From Ancistrus triradiatus (Eukaryota > Chordata > Actinopteri > Siluriformes > Loricariidae): a stretch of 64,000 nt of DNA. The stretch spans positions 1 through 64,000 of the forward strand of contig JAJAGP010000246.1 in assembly GCA_025084515.1 (NCBI GenBank). Direction: 5' to 3'. Position numbers and translations under genes: made by a program. Below are positions 54,341 through 64,000 of this stretch, one piece after another (position 1 is the stretch's first letter; each line of letters opens with the position of its first letter). The notes under the pieces are model-generated. The model saw only the letters and a list, made by a program, of their open reading frames with translations, was not told where the DNA came from and made no database searches.

Positions 54341-55014
54341 CCCTGCGCAGATAACCGGCAGGAAGAATATTGATTGGTTTGCACGCAGAACATCCTGCCT
54401 GACTCCTGCTCTGTTCAGAGTCCAGTGTATCGGCCTGGGAAACGTTTGTTTCTCTTTTCTGTGCCAGGCTTGGATTGGTCATTCTTGTTTTCTTCACTGT
54501 TTTTTTGTACGTTGTTTTTGTTATGGAGATCTTTTTTTAGGTTTGTCACTCAATGTGTGAACGTGGAAAAAAAGGAAGTTTGTCGCAGTCTTTGCTGTTT
54601 GTTAATTTTGTTTTGCCATTTGGTTTGAACAAATATTATTCAGAGGAAACAATAGATGATGGAAAACACGGAGGTAGCGTGTGGTCTGTTTGTTCAATGT
54701 GCCTTATTGCATTCCTCTCTTTCCTGAAGCCATTTTGGGCACGGTGTGAAAACTACAGGACTTAGGAATACAGGACTGTGAGAGTGAGTAACTGATCCCA
54801 CATGAACGAAAAGACATGAAAGTACTGATCAGATTGGTTCGACAATAACTAATATATAATGTTCATTCACTTTCTTATCCGCTCAATCATGATCTGGGAA
54901 AGCCGGGCACTCAAACTCGCACCCTCATACACATTAAGGCCACTTTAGTGTAGTCAATTAACCTAAAGCACGTCTTTGGGCTGTGGGAGCAACTGATTTC
55001 CATGTTTCGTTCTC

Positions 55015-55565
55015 TACAAACATAATATCATTAGACGATTCAAGGAATCTGGAGGAATTTCAGAGCGTAAAGGGTAGGGACACAAGCCAAGAACCGTCAT
55101 TCATCAATAGCTGATAGAACCACAGGGACAAGGGATTACTTTATCAGACCTTTATCAAGGTCTACAATACAGTTACATTCACAAATGCCACTTAAAACAT
55201 TACTGTGCAAAAAAGAAGCCTTATGTTATAACCATGTCCAGAAGGGGCATCGACTCCTCTGGGCTTGGAGGCATCTGGGATGGACCATCACACAGTGGAG
55301 ACAGGGATTGTGCTCAGACCCATCAATATAACAGATCTTTTTAGGAAGAAATGGAATGAAAAAGGACCAACCAGATTGTTATGAGGAACAAGTCCAAAAG
55401 CCAGGCTCTGTCATGCTATGGGGTCTGGTCAGGGCCCTTGGTAAAGGTCATTTCCACTTCTGTGATGCAACATTAATGTAGAAAAGTACACTGAGATTTC
55501 AGAGCAACATCAGCTGCCTTCAAGACGACATCGAAACAAGACAACGCAAAATGAGCCAAATCAGG
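55015..55565 (+). mobile_element. Tc1-like transposon internal fragment
   Basis: Same family as 47,568-48,347. It keeps the transposase middle, including 'catctgggatggaccatcac', and the catalytic part around KPGSVMVWG ('ccaaaagccaggctctgtca'). Both ends are missing and the frames are broken. Confidence 0.8.
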
Positions 55566-57895
55566 AAAGGTTACTTTCTTTGAGGAACATTAGGAATCAG
55601 TTTTCAATGTCGTTTTTATATGTAAGGCTTTTGATCTTCGTGGAAAAAAGCCGACTCCAGTTACTTCGAATCTCAATAGAGAGGAGTGTGTGTCAGGGTC
55701 AGGAAAGTTAACGTGGTTGAAAAAAATTCACTCGTCTTAAGAATTGTAAATACTCACGTTTCTTCTCAACCATAGATTTGGATTATTTCCCTTGGCCAGT
55801 ATGTGTTTAAACGTCCCTTGATAATTTAACGTAAAATTGACAATTACCGGTAGTATATAATATGGTATTTGGAACACAGCCTCACACAGAGCCCGGTACT
55901 TGCTATGAGTAGAACATGTTGAACACTGCCCTCTTGTGGAGAGATGAGGTTTCACAGCTTGAATTCACCATGAATATCAGGGCTGTATTCATATAGGGAT
56001 TTAGAAAACGCTTTAAGGTTTGAACCCAGGTCAGGAAACATTTAAAACAGATTTAACCCCATGACATTTCTAACAAACAAAACTCTTTACTATGAAATTT
56101 ACTATTAAGGATCTTACATGGTCAGTAAATGACGGCGTTCACCTTCAAGCAGATCAAAAAACACACGAGTTTTGTGCAACAAATATTTCATTTGAAACAA
56201 TCGCATTTTACCGTAAGTACCAGTTTTTCAAAAGATATTTGATAGGATTAAAGCTATATAGTTGGACCAAACTTAAAAATGGGTTTTTCAAAACGGTCTT
56301 TGGATCTTGAAGATTTGGATCTGGATTTCAGATCGAGTAGATCCTTTTTCCAGGATTAAATGGGTTTTTTGAAACTTGCAGAAATCTAGGATAACTTTAA
56401 TATCATATAACGGAATCATTTTTATCCCACCTTAAGAGGTTTATTAAAGCCGGGTTGAGAAAGAGCTGAAGACACACTTTGTACGAAAACAACCCCAAAA
56501 CGGATAGAAAACATACTTGTAAAACCACGATTTGATAATTTTACAATTTTACACTGTAAACAAATGATGTTTTTAACGTAGTGTTCAGGCTCCATTAAAA
56601 ATCTGAATTAATTCATCATCGAATCATACATTAACAGAATGTAAAACACTGATTATACGTCTGTTAACTCAATACTTGGAGTTCAAATAGCACAAATGTA
56701 ACATTTCTTAATACAATGTTCAAAATCTTTGCAAAAGTAGGAAACACTTTGGATTTGGGTTTTTATCGAAAGCATCAGTTAAATGCACATGTTCCACTTA
56801 CTGAAAGTACATTTTAAGAAAGAAAATGCAAATAAAAAGAAATCCCAGCTGATTTAATTTTGTTTTTAGGAAGGGAAAAGCCTAATGTAGTCTCCTTCTG
56901 CTGAAGCGAGGTTAACTTTAGCTCTTCAGCCAGGCATGTGCGTCTTTGTTCTTTCATTTTCCGCAATTCTTAAATGTACAGCTGGAAAATAAAACTATTT
57001 CCTCTCTTAAAATGGTTCATTAATTACATGTTCTTTCATTAACAAAAATGCTATAATATCTTTTGTCCAGCAGATGGCCACCTAGAGGGGAACACAATCC
57101 GTGAGATCAGTTTGATCCCAGACAGGAAATCGGGGGATTTGATTATCCGGACAATCTGAACCAGGATTGAAAAGCCAACCATGGTGTTACCACTCAGGTG
57201 AATTATATGGAACTGCGGCGTGAAAAGTGTAGATCTCGGGACAGTTGCAGATTAGTTTCTATTTGAGAATTATTTTCTATTTGTGCCGCCTTGGAAGTTA
57301 AATGCGCTCACAGGTTCTGCACGGTTCTCAGTTCCCTGCTCTCTCCTGAAATACCTGCTTGCGTCGTAAATGTCATGCTATAAGACAGTTTCTCATTCCC
57401 TGAACGTCTTTGTGAAAAAGAAAGAGAAATGAGGGGCTGAGATAAGATTTTACTCCTAAATAGTAAATGAAATCAACTGCAGTATCGTGAGTATTAATGA
57501 TTAAAGCACTTACGTTAAGCTACAGTCGGGCAAAGTAGTTAACATAAAGTTTATTTTATAATAAAGTGTTGAAAAATCTCGTGTTATTTATTAAATAATG
57601 TATTGAAAGTGAAAAATAAAAACACACTGATCACTCCCACCATGTCACTCCCTACATCACACGCTGCCGAGTTCCTCATTAAGCACAGGAGAGTATCGTA
57701 CTGCATGTCACTCGCCCAGGGAAAAATGGCCATTCAAAATCCGTACGGTTTCTGCTGAATGTGTACCTACTCTGTGTGTATTATCGGAGTACCTGAAACA
57801 TGATGTTCAGACGACATCCAGATCACATAACGTACAATTTCACAAAACATATCGCGGACGTTAAGCAATGTCTGTTTTATTTACACACTATAACA
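55566..57895. other. No gene recognised
   Basis: AT-rich intergenic DNA. An open plus frame at 56,092-56,310 (72 codons) has no recognisable domain. The 'agggctgtattcatataggg' stretch at 55,979 resembles MITE ends in fish, but a partner was not found. The segment 57,505-57,590 repeats part of 50,110-50,190 ('cttacgttaagctacagtcg' against 'cttacattaagatacagttg', and 'aataaagtgttgaaaaatc' in both). Confidence 0.45.
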
Positions 57896-58085
57896 CACCA
57901 GTCATTGCACCAGTCCATCACAGGACACACACACACTGAGAGATGGCCTAGTGACCTTAGGCGTGTTTTTGGAATGTGATAGGAAGCCCAGACGGACATG
58001 CCAAGAACATGCAAACTCCACACAAGCCCATGTCAGTCTGGGACTCGAACCCGAGTCTCTGGAACAGTGCAGTCTCTGGATCTCC
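57896..58085. repeat. SINE-like repeat fragment
   Basis: 'ccagtccatcacaggacac', 'gacatgccaagaacatgcaa', 'actccacacaagcccatgtc' and 'gggactcgaacccgagtctc' are the middle and tRNA-related blocks of an abundant fish repeat. Non-coding. Confidence 0.65.
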
Positions 58086-58339
58086 ATCCCTAATTTCTTC
58101 TTTAGCAATTTTAGCATGCATTGGCACTGCGACTATTTTATTATTCCATAACAACACAAAATGCACAACAATCAAACGCATCGTCTTTGTGGATCGAATG
58201 AACGACGGAAATGTCTTCACGCACACAGATGGCTGAGCTAATGTCACACCAGGACTTCCTCAGCTCCAACAGCCAGATTTCAAAACATCCTCCTCTACTT
58301 GGGAAATTTCTGATTTCACATCGGCAGTTTCACCTACAC

Positions 58340-58820
58340 ACTGTGTGTTTACATGCACTTAATCATGTTAAAGCCACCCACGACTCGGGTAATAATCGGA
58401 CTTCTACTTTGCAGCCAGCCAATAATCTCATGACGTCATGATGATGTCGTGTTGGCATCAAACTTTAATATTAAATAATCAAATTCTTCATTTTCTCGAG
58501 ATAATACTGCGTTTCAGAGTCTCCACAAAGTGTCCGATAGCCGCTTCGCTGCCTTTAATACCGTGGCGCATTTAATTCCGGGGTTGCCAGATCTAGAGGG
58601 AAAAAATGTTAACGTCAATGGAAAAACCTGGCAACCGCGAGGGAAGGCTCGCGCACATGCGCAGACTGAAAAAAACGATTATGATCGGGTAACTTAAATC
58701 CAGCTCTCTTTATCAGATTTATCTGATTTCTAGATGGGACTATGCTCTATACATGACCCCTTAAAAAGTCAGATAACTTCAGAAATCCGACTATTAAGTG
58801 CACATAAACACGCTCACAGT
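58340..58820. mobile_element. Palindromic MITE next to pop7
   Basis: 'gtgtttacatgcacttaatc' with 'aataatcggacttct' at 58,345-58,405 is complementary to 'tccgactattaagtgcacat' with 'aaacacg' at 58,785-58,812. The interior contains a CpG-rich stretch (58,540-58,680). It lies between the 3' sides of epo and pop7. Confidence 0.65.
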
Positions 58821-58862
58821 TTTCTCCAATGAAAGGTCAGAATGTCAGGATCGGGTCTCTCT

Positions 58863-59312
58863 CTAGGCACTGGGGTAAAACACTTTGATGTGGATAGCCG
58901 AGTTGTTGCGTGTGCGTGTCAGATGCTCCCCGGCTTCATCCGGGTCCTCGGGCTCCAAGTCGTCGATGAGCTCTACGGTGGAGGTGTTGGCGGCGAGCTG
59001 CAGCGCCCCCTGGCTGAAGGCCTGCAGCTGCAGCGCGATGTTGATGGCCCGGTTGATGGCGAGTCCCAGGCCGTGGATGCAGATCTCTCTGTTACCCGCG
59101 CCGCCGTCCAGCAGCTTCTGACACCTGGCCAGCTGAGCTTTGAAGTCTGTCTTCATGTTGACATAGACGTCGTTACGCCGCTTGGGGAGTTTCCTGGGCA
59201 GCCGTTTGCGGAGGGTGTATTCTCCCGGGTCCATCTCAGTCCCCGGGCCCTCTGAGGCTGAGAAGCCCTTCTGGGATATGGATGCTGAGACTGGACTTCG
59301 CTGCTCTGCCAT
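58863..59312 (-). CDS. pop7: Ribonuclease P/MRP protein subunit p20 (POP7/RPP20)
   Basis: A 149-residue nuclear/nucleolar protein of the Alba-like fold. It pairs with RPP25 on the RNase P and RNase MRP RNAs, which process tRNA 5' ends and rRNA precursors. The conserved core starts YTLRKRLPRKLPKR (residues 32-45) and continues VYVNMKTDFKAQLARC (49-64), GLGLAINRAINIALQLQ (81-97), AANTSTVELIDDLEP (107-121) and TRNNSAIHIKVF (134-145). The length is close to the human protein (about 140). The N-terminal 30 residues are poorly conserved. It has a single coding exon as in mammals; 'cctgaaacag' just upstream may be the acceptor of a 5' UTR intron. It is convergent with epo. Confidence 0.96.
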   Translation of the reverse strand: MAEQRSPVSASISQKGFSASEGPGTEMDPGEYTLRKRLPRKLPKRRNDVYVNMKTDFKAQLARCQKLLDGGAGNREICIHGLGLAINRAINIALQLQAFSQGALQLAANTSTVELIDDLEPEDPDEAGEHLTRTRNNSAIHIKVFYPSA

Positions 59313-59427
59313 CCCAGACTGTTTCAGGCTAAGACTGGAGAAATGTTCTAAGGATAGAGAGTTACACCAATAAATATCTGAAATGTAGAGGAAAACAACA
59401 GGGTACAGCAGCCGGAGTAGGGTGTGG

Positions 59428-59545
59428 GTTAGTGATAGACTGATTAATCAGTTGGAAAATCAATGTGGCCAATTAATGGCATTTTGAGATAATCGGCATC
59501 AGCCGATATCTGTGTTCACAGAGGCCGATGTTCAGAAACAGTGGA
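59428..59545. repeat. Dispersed repeat ('gattaatcagttgg' / 'atcggcatcagccgatat')
   Basis: A 'gtgatagactgattaatcag' start and 'aataatcggcatcagccgat' core are typical of a widely dispersed non-coding fish repeat, probably MITE-derived. Only about 115 bp is recognisable, in the pop7 upstream flank. Confidence 0.5.
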
Positions 59546-59863
59546 GAAAATGCAGAGGAACTTTTATTAGCTCATAAACTGGGAGAACTGAGTGACTAAA
59601 AACTTTGTTTCCAGTATTATAACTTGCTGCTCTTAACTGGAACTGGAATTAAAAACAAAAAGATGCTGCTATCATGTACATATTTTTGTTTTTTCTTCCC
59701 AGAAATAATGTCATACTGTTATCTGGTAATAAATGTTGCAGTTAAGAGCAATAAAACAGACAGAGTGCAAATGGAGACAGTGCATTTATAGCTTAAACAA
59801 ATATTCATTTAAGTTCAGGAATTTGGTGTCTCATTTATTGTTAGTTTTATCAGGTGCAAAATC

Positions 59864-59865
<2 letters not shown>

Positions 59866-59905
<40 letters not shown>
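59866..59905. repeat. (AT)n microsatellite
   Basis: About 20 AT units immediately left of a Tc1 element. The same AT-rich sequence continues on its right (tatatataat at 61,331), so the element inserted into an AT tract. Confidence 0.95.
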
Positions 59906-59909
<4 letters not shown>

Positions 59910-59915
59910 CACACA

Positions 59916-61330
59916 CTGGTCCTTCTCAAAAAATTAGCATATTGTGATAAAGTTAATTCTTTTCCGTAATGTAATGATAAAAATTAAACTTTCATATATT
60001 TTAGATTCATTGCACACCAACTGAAATATTTCAAGTCTTTTATTGTTTTAATACTGATGATTTTGGCATACAGCTCATGAAAACCTCATAAATCTCACAA
60101 AATTAGCATATCATGAAAAGGTTCTCTAAACGAGCTATTAACCTAATCATCTGAATCAACGAATTAACTCTAAACACCTGCAAAAGATTCCTGAGGCTTT
60201 TGAAAACTCCCAGCCTGGTTCATTACTCAAAACCGCAATCATGGGTAAGCCTGCCGACCTGACTGCTGTCCAGAAGCCCATCAATTGACACAAGCCCTCA
60301 AGCAACGAGGGTTAAGACACAGAAAGAAATTTCTGAACGAATAGGCTGTTCCCAGAGTGCTGTATCAAGGCACCTCAGTGGGAAGTCTGTGGGAAGGAAA
60401 AAGTGTGGCAGAAAACGCTGCACAATGAGAAGAGGTGACCGGACCCTGAGGAGGATTGTGGAGAAGGGCCGATTCCAGAGCCACCGTGCACAGGCGTGTG
60501 CAGGAAATGGGCTACAGGTGCCGCATTCCCCAGGTCAAGCCACTTTTGAACCAGAAACGGCGGCAGAAGCGCCTGACCTTTGCTACAGAGAAGCAGCACT
60601 GGACTGTTGCTCAGTGGTCCAAAGTACTTTTTTTGGATGCAAGCAAATTTTGCATGTCATTCGGAAAGGTGCCAGAGTCTGGAGGAAGACTGGGGAGAAG
60701 GAAATGCCAAAATGTCTGAAGTCCAGTGTCAAGTACCCACAGTCAGTGATGGTCTGGGGTGCCATGTCAGGTGCTGATGTTTGTCCACTGTGTTTTATCA
60801 AGGGCAGGGTCAATGCATCTAGCTATCAGGAGATTTTGGAGCACTTCATGCTTCCATCTGCTGAAGAGCTTTATGGAGATGAAGAGTTCATTTTTCAGCA
60901 CGACCTGGCACCTGCTCACAGTGCCAAAACCACTGGTAAATGGTTTACTGACCATGGTATTACTGTGCTCAATTGGCCTGCCAACTATCCTGAGACCTGA
61001 ACCCGATAGAGATCTGTGGGTATTATTGTGAAGAGAAAGTAGAGAGAACACGCAAGAACCCAACACTCCTGGATTGAGCCTTAAGGTAAGGCCGCTATCC
61101 GAAGCATCCTGGGCTCCATAACACACGCCCATCAGCAGTGCCACAAGGCCCCCCTGATTGCCTCCATGCCCCAACGCCCGCATTGAAGCAGTCATTTCTG
61201 CAAAAGGATTCCCGACCAAGTATTGAGTGCATAAATGAACATAATAATCTGAAGGTTGACTTTTTTTGTATTAAAAACACTTTTCTTTTATTGGTCGGAT
61301 GAAATATGCTAATTTTTTTAGAAGGACCAG
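59916..61330 (+). mobile_element. Tc1-like transposon, nearly full length, frame-broken
   Basis: 1,415 bp, ends ctggtccttctcaaaaaatt and its complement (gaaggaccag at 61,321-61,330), TA on the right, CA (mutated TA) on the left. The transposase start is at 60,241 (MGKPADLTAV) with a stop after 15 codons. Plus-strand frames then give SERIGCSQSAVSRHLSGKS-type DNA-binding sequence, a long frame 60,389-61,000 with QSVMVWGAMSG and FQHDLAPAHSAKTT (second catalytic Asp), and a frameshift before the Glu. Inactive. Confidence 0.92.
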
Positions 61331-62390
61331 TATATATAATTAATAAAATAAAATACATATTTACATTGTCACATACCAATACAATTATTGGTAAATCATT
61401 AGAATTTGCGCAGTGAGCTAATGCTATTAGTATGGACGCCATGTGTTTACGTTTTACACATTTGCTCAGCCCTGTTACTCATATAAAGAGACTCAGGTCT
61501 GAGTAACAGTAACAGGAGAAAGCATGTAAAAATAAAATGAAGGTGCCTGAGATTCATTAAGAACAGATAAATATGTGTGTTGAAAAACTACAGAAAATGA
61601 AGTTAAATTGTTAAGAGTCACAACAGGCAAATGGCACCCATTCGGCAGAATGACTGACAGACAAATAAATAAATACGGAGGCAGACAGAAACAAAAAGAC
61701 AGACAATGAGAAAGAGCTCACAGTTTAAGTGACAGCAGTAATGCTCATGATTAAGCCGCTGCACTGTGAGCCGCCCTGAGGATGAACCATGGTGCTAGAC
61801 TCCAGTTATAGCTCTTTAATAACGTATCGGCCTTATATTTGTGCAGCATGCATTCATGTGATCATTATAAATATAATATTATATGATCTATATGAGAAAT
61901 AACTGAACAGATACCTGTATAAACCCGTCACTGCGTCTCACTGCGAACACACTGATAAGAGCTACATTAACAAAACGACACTGGGGCCCAGTCGTACTTC
62001 AAAATAAAAGTCCTAATAAATACACATTTATAATAAACGTCTTAGCTTACGTATCCATGTAAACTAATCAAGAATGTTAAAGAAAAACAACGTGGCCTGT
62101 AGAGTTAATGCAGATGTACAGACAGGTGAAACTGGGCAATATATAACCATACGGAGGGCATCTGCAGTACTTTTTGGTAAGCTTGGCAAGCAATTTGGTC
62201 TTAGCAATAAATTTGCCTAACATACCACCATACGTACTACATAAAATATTTCTAATTGTCTGTATGGAAAGAACGGTAGATAGATGGGGCATGATTTAGT
62301 CAAACTGTAATTTTAGGAAAACAGCAAAGTGTGGCCTCACAATAAGATAAAAAAAATATGTATAGTACGGGACCTACAGCACAGACATTT
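61331..62390. other. No gene recognised
   Basis: AT-rich intergenic DNA after the Tc1 element. No domain, RNA gene or clear transposon end. Confidence 0.45.
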
Positions 62391-62394
62391 ATGT

Positions 62395-62592
62395 CATTTT
62401 TTTACATTTATGTCATTTAGCAGACGCCCTTATCCAGAGCGACTTAGAATTGGTACATTCTTACAATCCAAGCAATTGTGGGTTAAGGGCCTTGCTCAAG
62501 GACCCAACACTGGCAGCTTGGTAGAGGTGTGATTTGAACCCGTTTGGTCCATAGTCCAGTACCTTAACCGCTAGGCCACCACAGTCCCACAT
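62395..62592 (+). repeat. SINE-like dispersed repeat, well preserved
   Basis: 'cagacgcccttatccagag', 'cgacttagaattggtacatt', 'gttaagggccttgctcaagg', 'acccaacactggcagcttgg' and 'taccttaaccgctaggccac' are all present in order. Best copy of the family in this window. Confidence 0.8.
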
Positions 62593-63580
62593 AAAAATAT
62601 AGACCTAAAAAATAAATGGAAAAATGCCATTTTGGGGTCATCTTTGTATTGTGTAACTTTAACAAACACCTCCACATGGCTACTGAGTAGTTATGGTTAG
62701 TTTCTATACTGATATCACACAAAATAAGGGACGGACCTTACTTTTTCAAATGTTAACTACTTTAAGTTTATTAAGTGCGCCAATAAAAGCAGCATTTGAC
62801 ATCTCTTGCTTGGTTTTTCACCACATTCCTGAGTCTGAATGCATTCAGTTCCCTATAACCTGCGCAGTGACTTCCACCCACTGCATTCATGTGTTATTTA
62901 AAAATCTAAACATCCTACTAGTGTGCTAGACTGGGAGAAGTTTGGTTTTGTACATACAGTCGCCCAATTTATGTTTGATGTCTGCTAACTGTTTAGAAGT
63001 ATTGCCATTACGTACTTTATGCATTTTTCTGAACTACACTTAAAATTTACATAGGGATTGAATCAAACAATCACATGAAAGAATTAATAAACAGTTGTCT
63101 GTGGAGATTTCATGTGTGTTTGCGCCATGTTATAACCCTGTTAGAAATGAATGCAGCTGAAATAACCTCTAATTAAATACTTTTGCCAACATAATATGTC
63201 GTATGTTATGCGTAAGGATTTTTGCGATCATCATAATTAACATTCAGGACCAGTTTTAGCATTCAGCTTATCTTCTGAGTAATATAAACATTATTTATTT
63301 ATATTTTTCTTTTATAATCTTGGAAGGACAAATCAATCGTGGCATAATATAAGGACAGAAGCTGGGAAGCTAATCACTCATTACAGTTAACGCAGAACTC
63401 TAGCACTTAAATTTCATTTATTTCTTTATACTTTGGAGTAAACACACACTCTTAGTTTCCTTTAATCCTGTAATACGTGCACGAAATTAACATAAAATTT
63501 CCCTGCGACATCCAAGCACCTCACACATACTCGGGGTTACATATTTTCGGGTTTCTCTCTCGCGTTGTTGTCCCTACCCG
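62593..63580. other. No gene recognised
   Basis: AT-rich, non-coding; nothing supported. Confidence 0.45.
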
Positions 63581-63589
63581 TATTCTGAT

Positions 63590-63700
63590 AAACGCTGCCG
63601 ATTGGTTGATCTTTTTCTAAAAGACGTGGTGAGACAGTGCCAGCCAATCAGAGCGCAGGAGGCACGACATTAAAAGCCAATCCGAGCACAATATGGCTCA
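63590..63700. promoter_or_regulatory. CCAAT-rich, promoter-like stretch
   Basis: Three CCAAT boxes in about 80 bp (inverted 'gattggtt' at 63,600, 'gccaatcag' at 63,644, 'gccaatccg' at 63,677), with higher CpG content than the flanks and an 'attaaaag' TATA-like element at 63,669. This is typical of NF-Y-driven promoters. A transcript could start here and run beyond the window; no coding exon was recognised downstream up to 64,000. Confidence 0.35.
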
Positions 63701-64000
63701 CATGTCAAAAACGGGTAGAATTAATAGAAGATGCAGACGGAGGAAATAGTAAACAATACAGAGGTTTCCAAATATTAACACGGGAAAACGTTTTGTGCTC
63801 AGCTATTGTAATACAAACAGTTTAATTTCTTACAGTATTTCGTATTTGTCTTTCTGTACTTATTGCCAAACATTAAACAAGGATGTGTATTTACTTATTT
63901 ACATTATTTAGCATTTACTTAATACATTTTAAGGACTAGCAACGGAGCCATACACACAATTCAATATTATGTGTATATTAGTTTATGTTGTGTTATTGCC

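Noticed and set aside
54204..54628. Open frames on both strands downstream of epo as a coding exon
   Set aside because: No domain, no splice acceptor in a fitting phase, and the openness is shared by several frames.
60389..61000. 203-codon plus-strand frame as a cellular gene
   Set aside because: It lies inside a Tc1 element between matching terminal repeats and contains transposase motifs; it mixes wrong-frame and right-frame transposase sequence.

Overview
This window is vertebrate nuclear DNA, most likely from a teleost fish. It is AT-rich, has spliced genes with GT-AG introns, and is dominated by Tc1/mariner, hAT-type MITE, L2-type LINE and SINE-like repeats. The erythropoietin protein resembles what I remember of zebrafish Epo, which suggests an otophysan such as a catfish or cyprinid relative; the species cannot be fixed from sequence alone. 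There are no bacterial, phage or CRISPR features.

Layout. (1) 1-2,260: intergenic DNA with a long repeat copy and a SINE-like element. (2) About 2,260-11,550, minus strand: an interferon-induced very large GTPase (GVIN/VLIG)-like gene with an unusual N-terminus of two fibronectin III domains, each on its own phase 1-1 exon. Its last giant exon is clean from 9,087 to about 7,800 and then breaks into many frames. The breaks are mostly homopolymer indels inside otherwise conserved GTPase motifs, so this stretch looks like unpolished gap-fill more than an ancient pseudogene. A Tc1 element sits 17 bp inside the intron after the second FN3 exon. (3) 12,270-15,210: Tc1 remnants, one carrying a nested hAT MITE. 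(4) 16,494-17,225, minus: intact single-exon ufsp1 (UFM1-specific protease 1). (5) 17,940-38,490: a gene-poor, repeat-rich stretch with a second copy of the long repeat, several Tc1 copies, paired L2 LINE 3' ends and SINE-like elements. (6) 38,498-52,819, plus: epo (erythropoietin), five coding exons encoding 178 residues, with a 9.3-kb first intron packed with transposons and a second, phase-compatible candidate first exon upstream. (7) 52,820-58,860: 3' flank of epo with MITEs and a cluster of hypoxia-response-like motifs. (8) 58,863-59,312, minus: pop7 (RNase P/MRP subunit Rpp20), convergent with epo. (9) 59,430-64,000: a Tc1 copy, a SINE-like element, and a CCAAT-rich promoter-like stretch near the right edge.

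ufsp1, epo and pop7 lie in one conserved block on human chromosome 7q22, so their co-occurrence supports each call. The genes do not form one pathway: EPO is a secreted red-cell cytokine, POP7 processes tRNA/rRNA precursors, UFSP1 matures UFM1, and the GVIN-like protein belongs to interferon-inducible cell-autonomous immunity. I did not find a convincing undescribed biological system. The most interesting points are in epo (no N-glycosylation sequon, alternative first exon, overlapping uORF, candidate hypoxia enhancer) and the FN3-GVIN architecture with its probable assembly damage.
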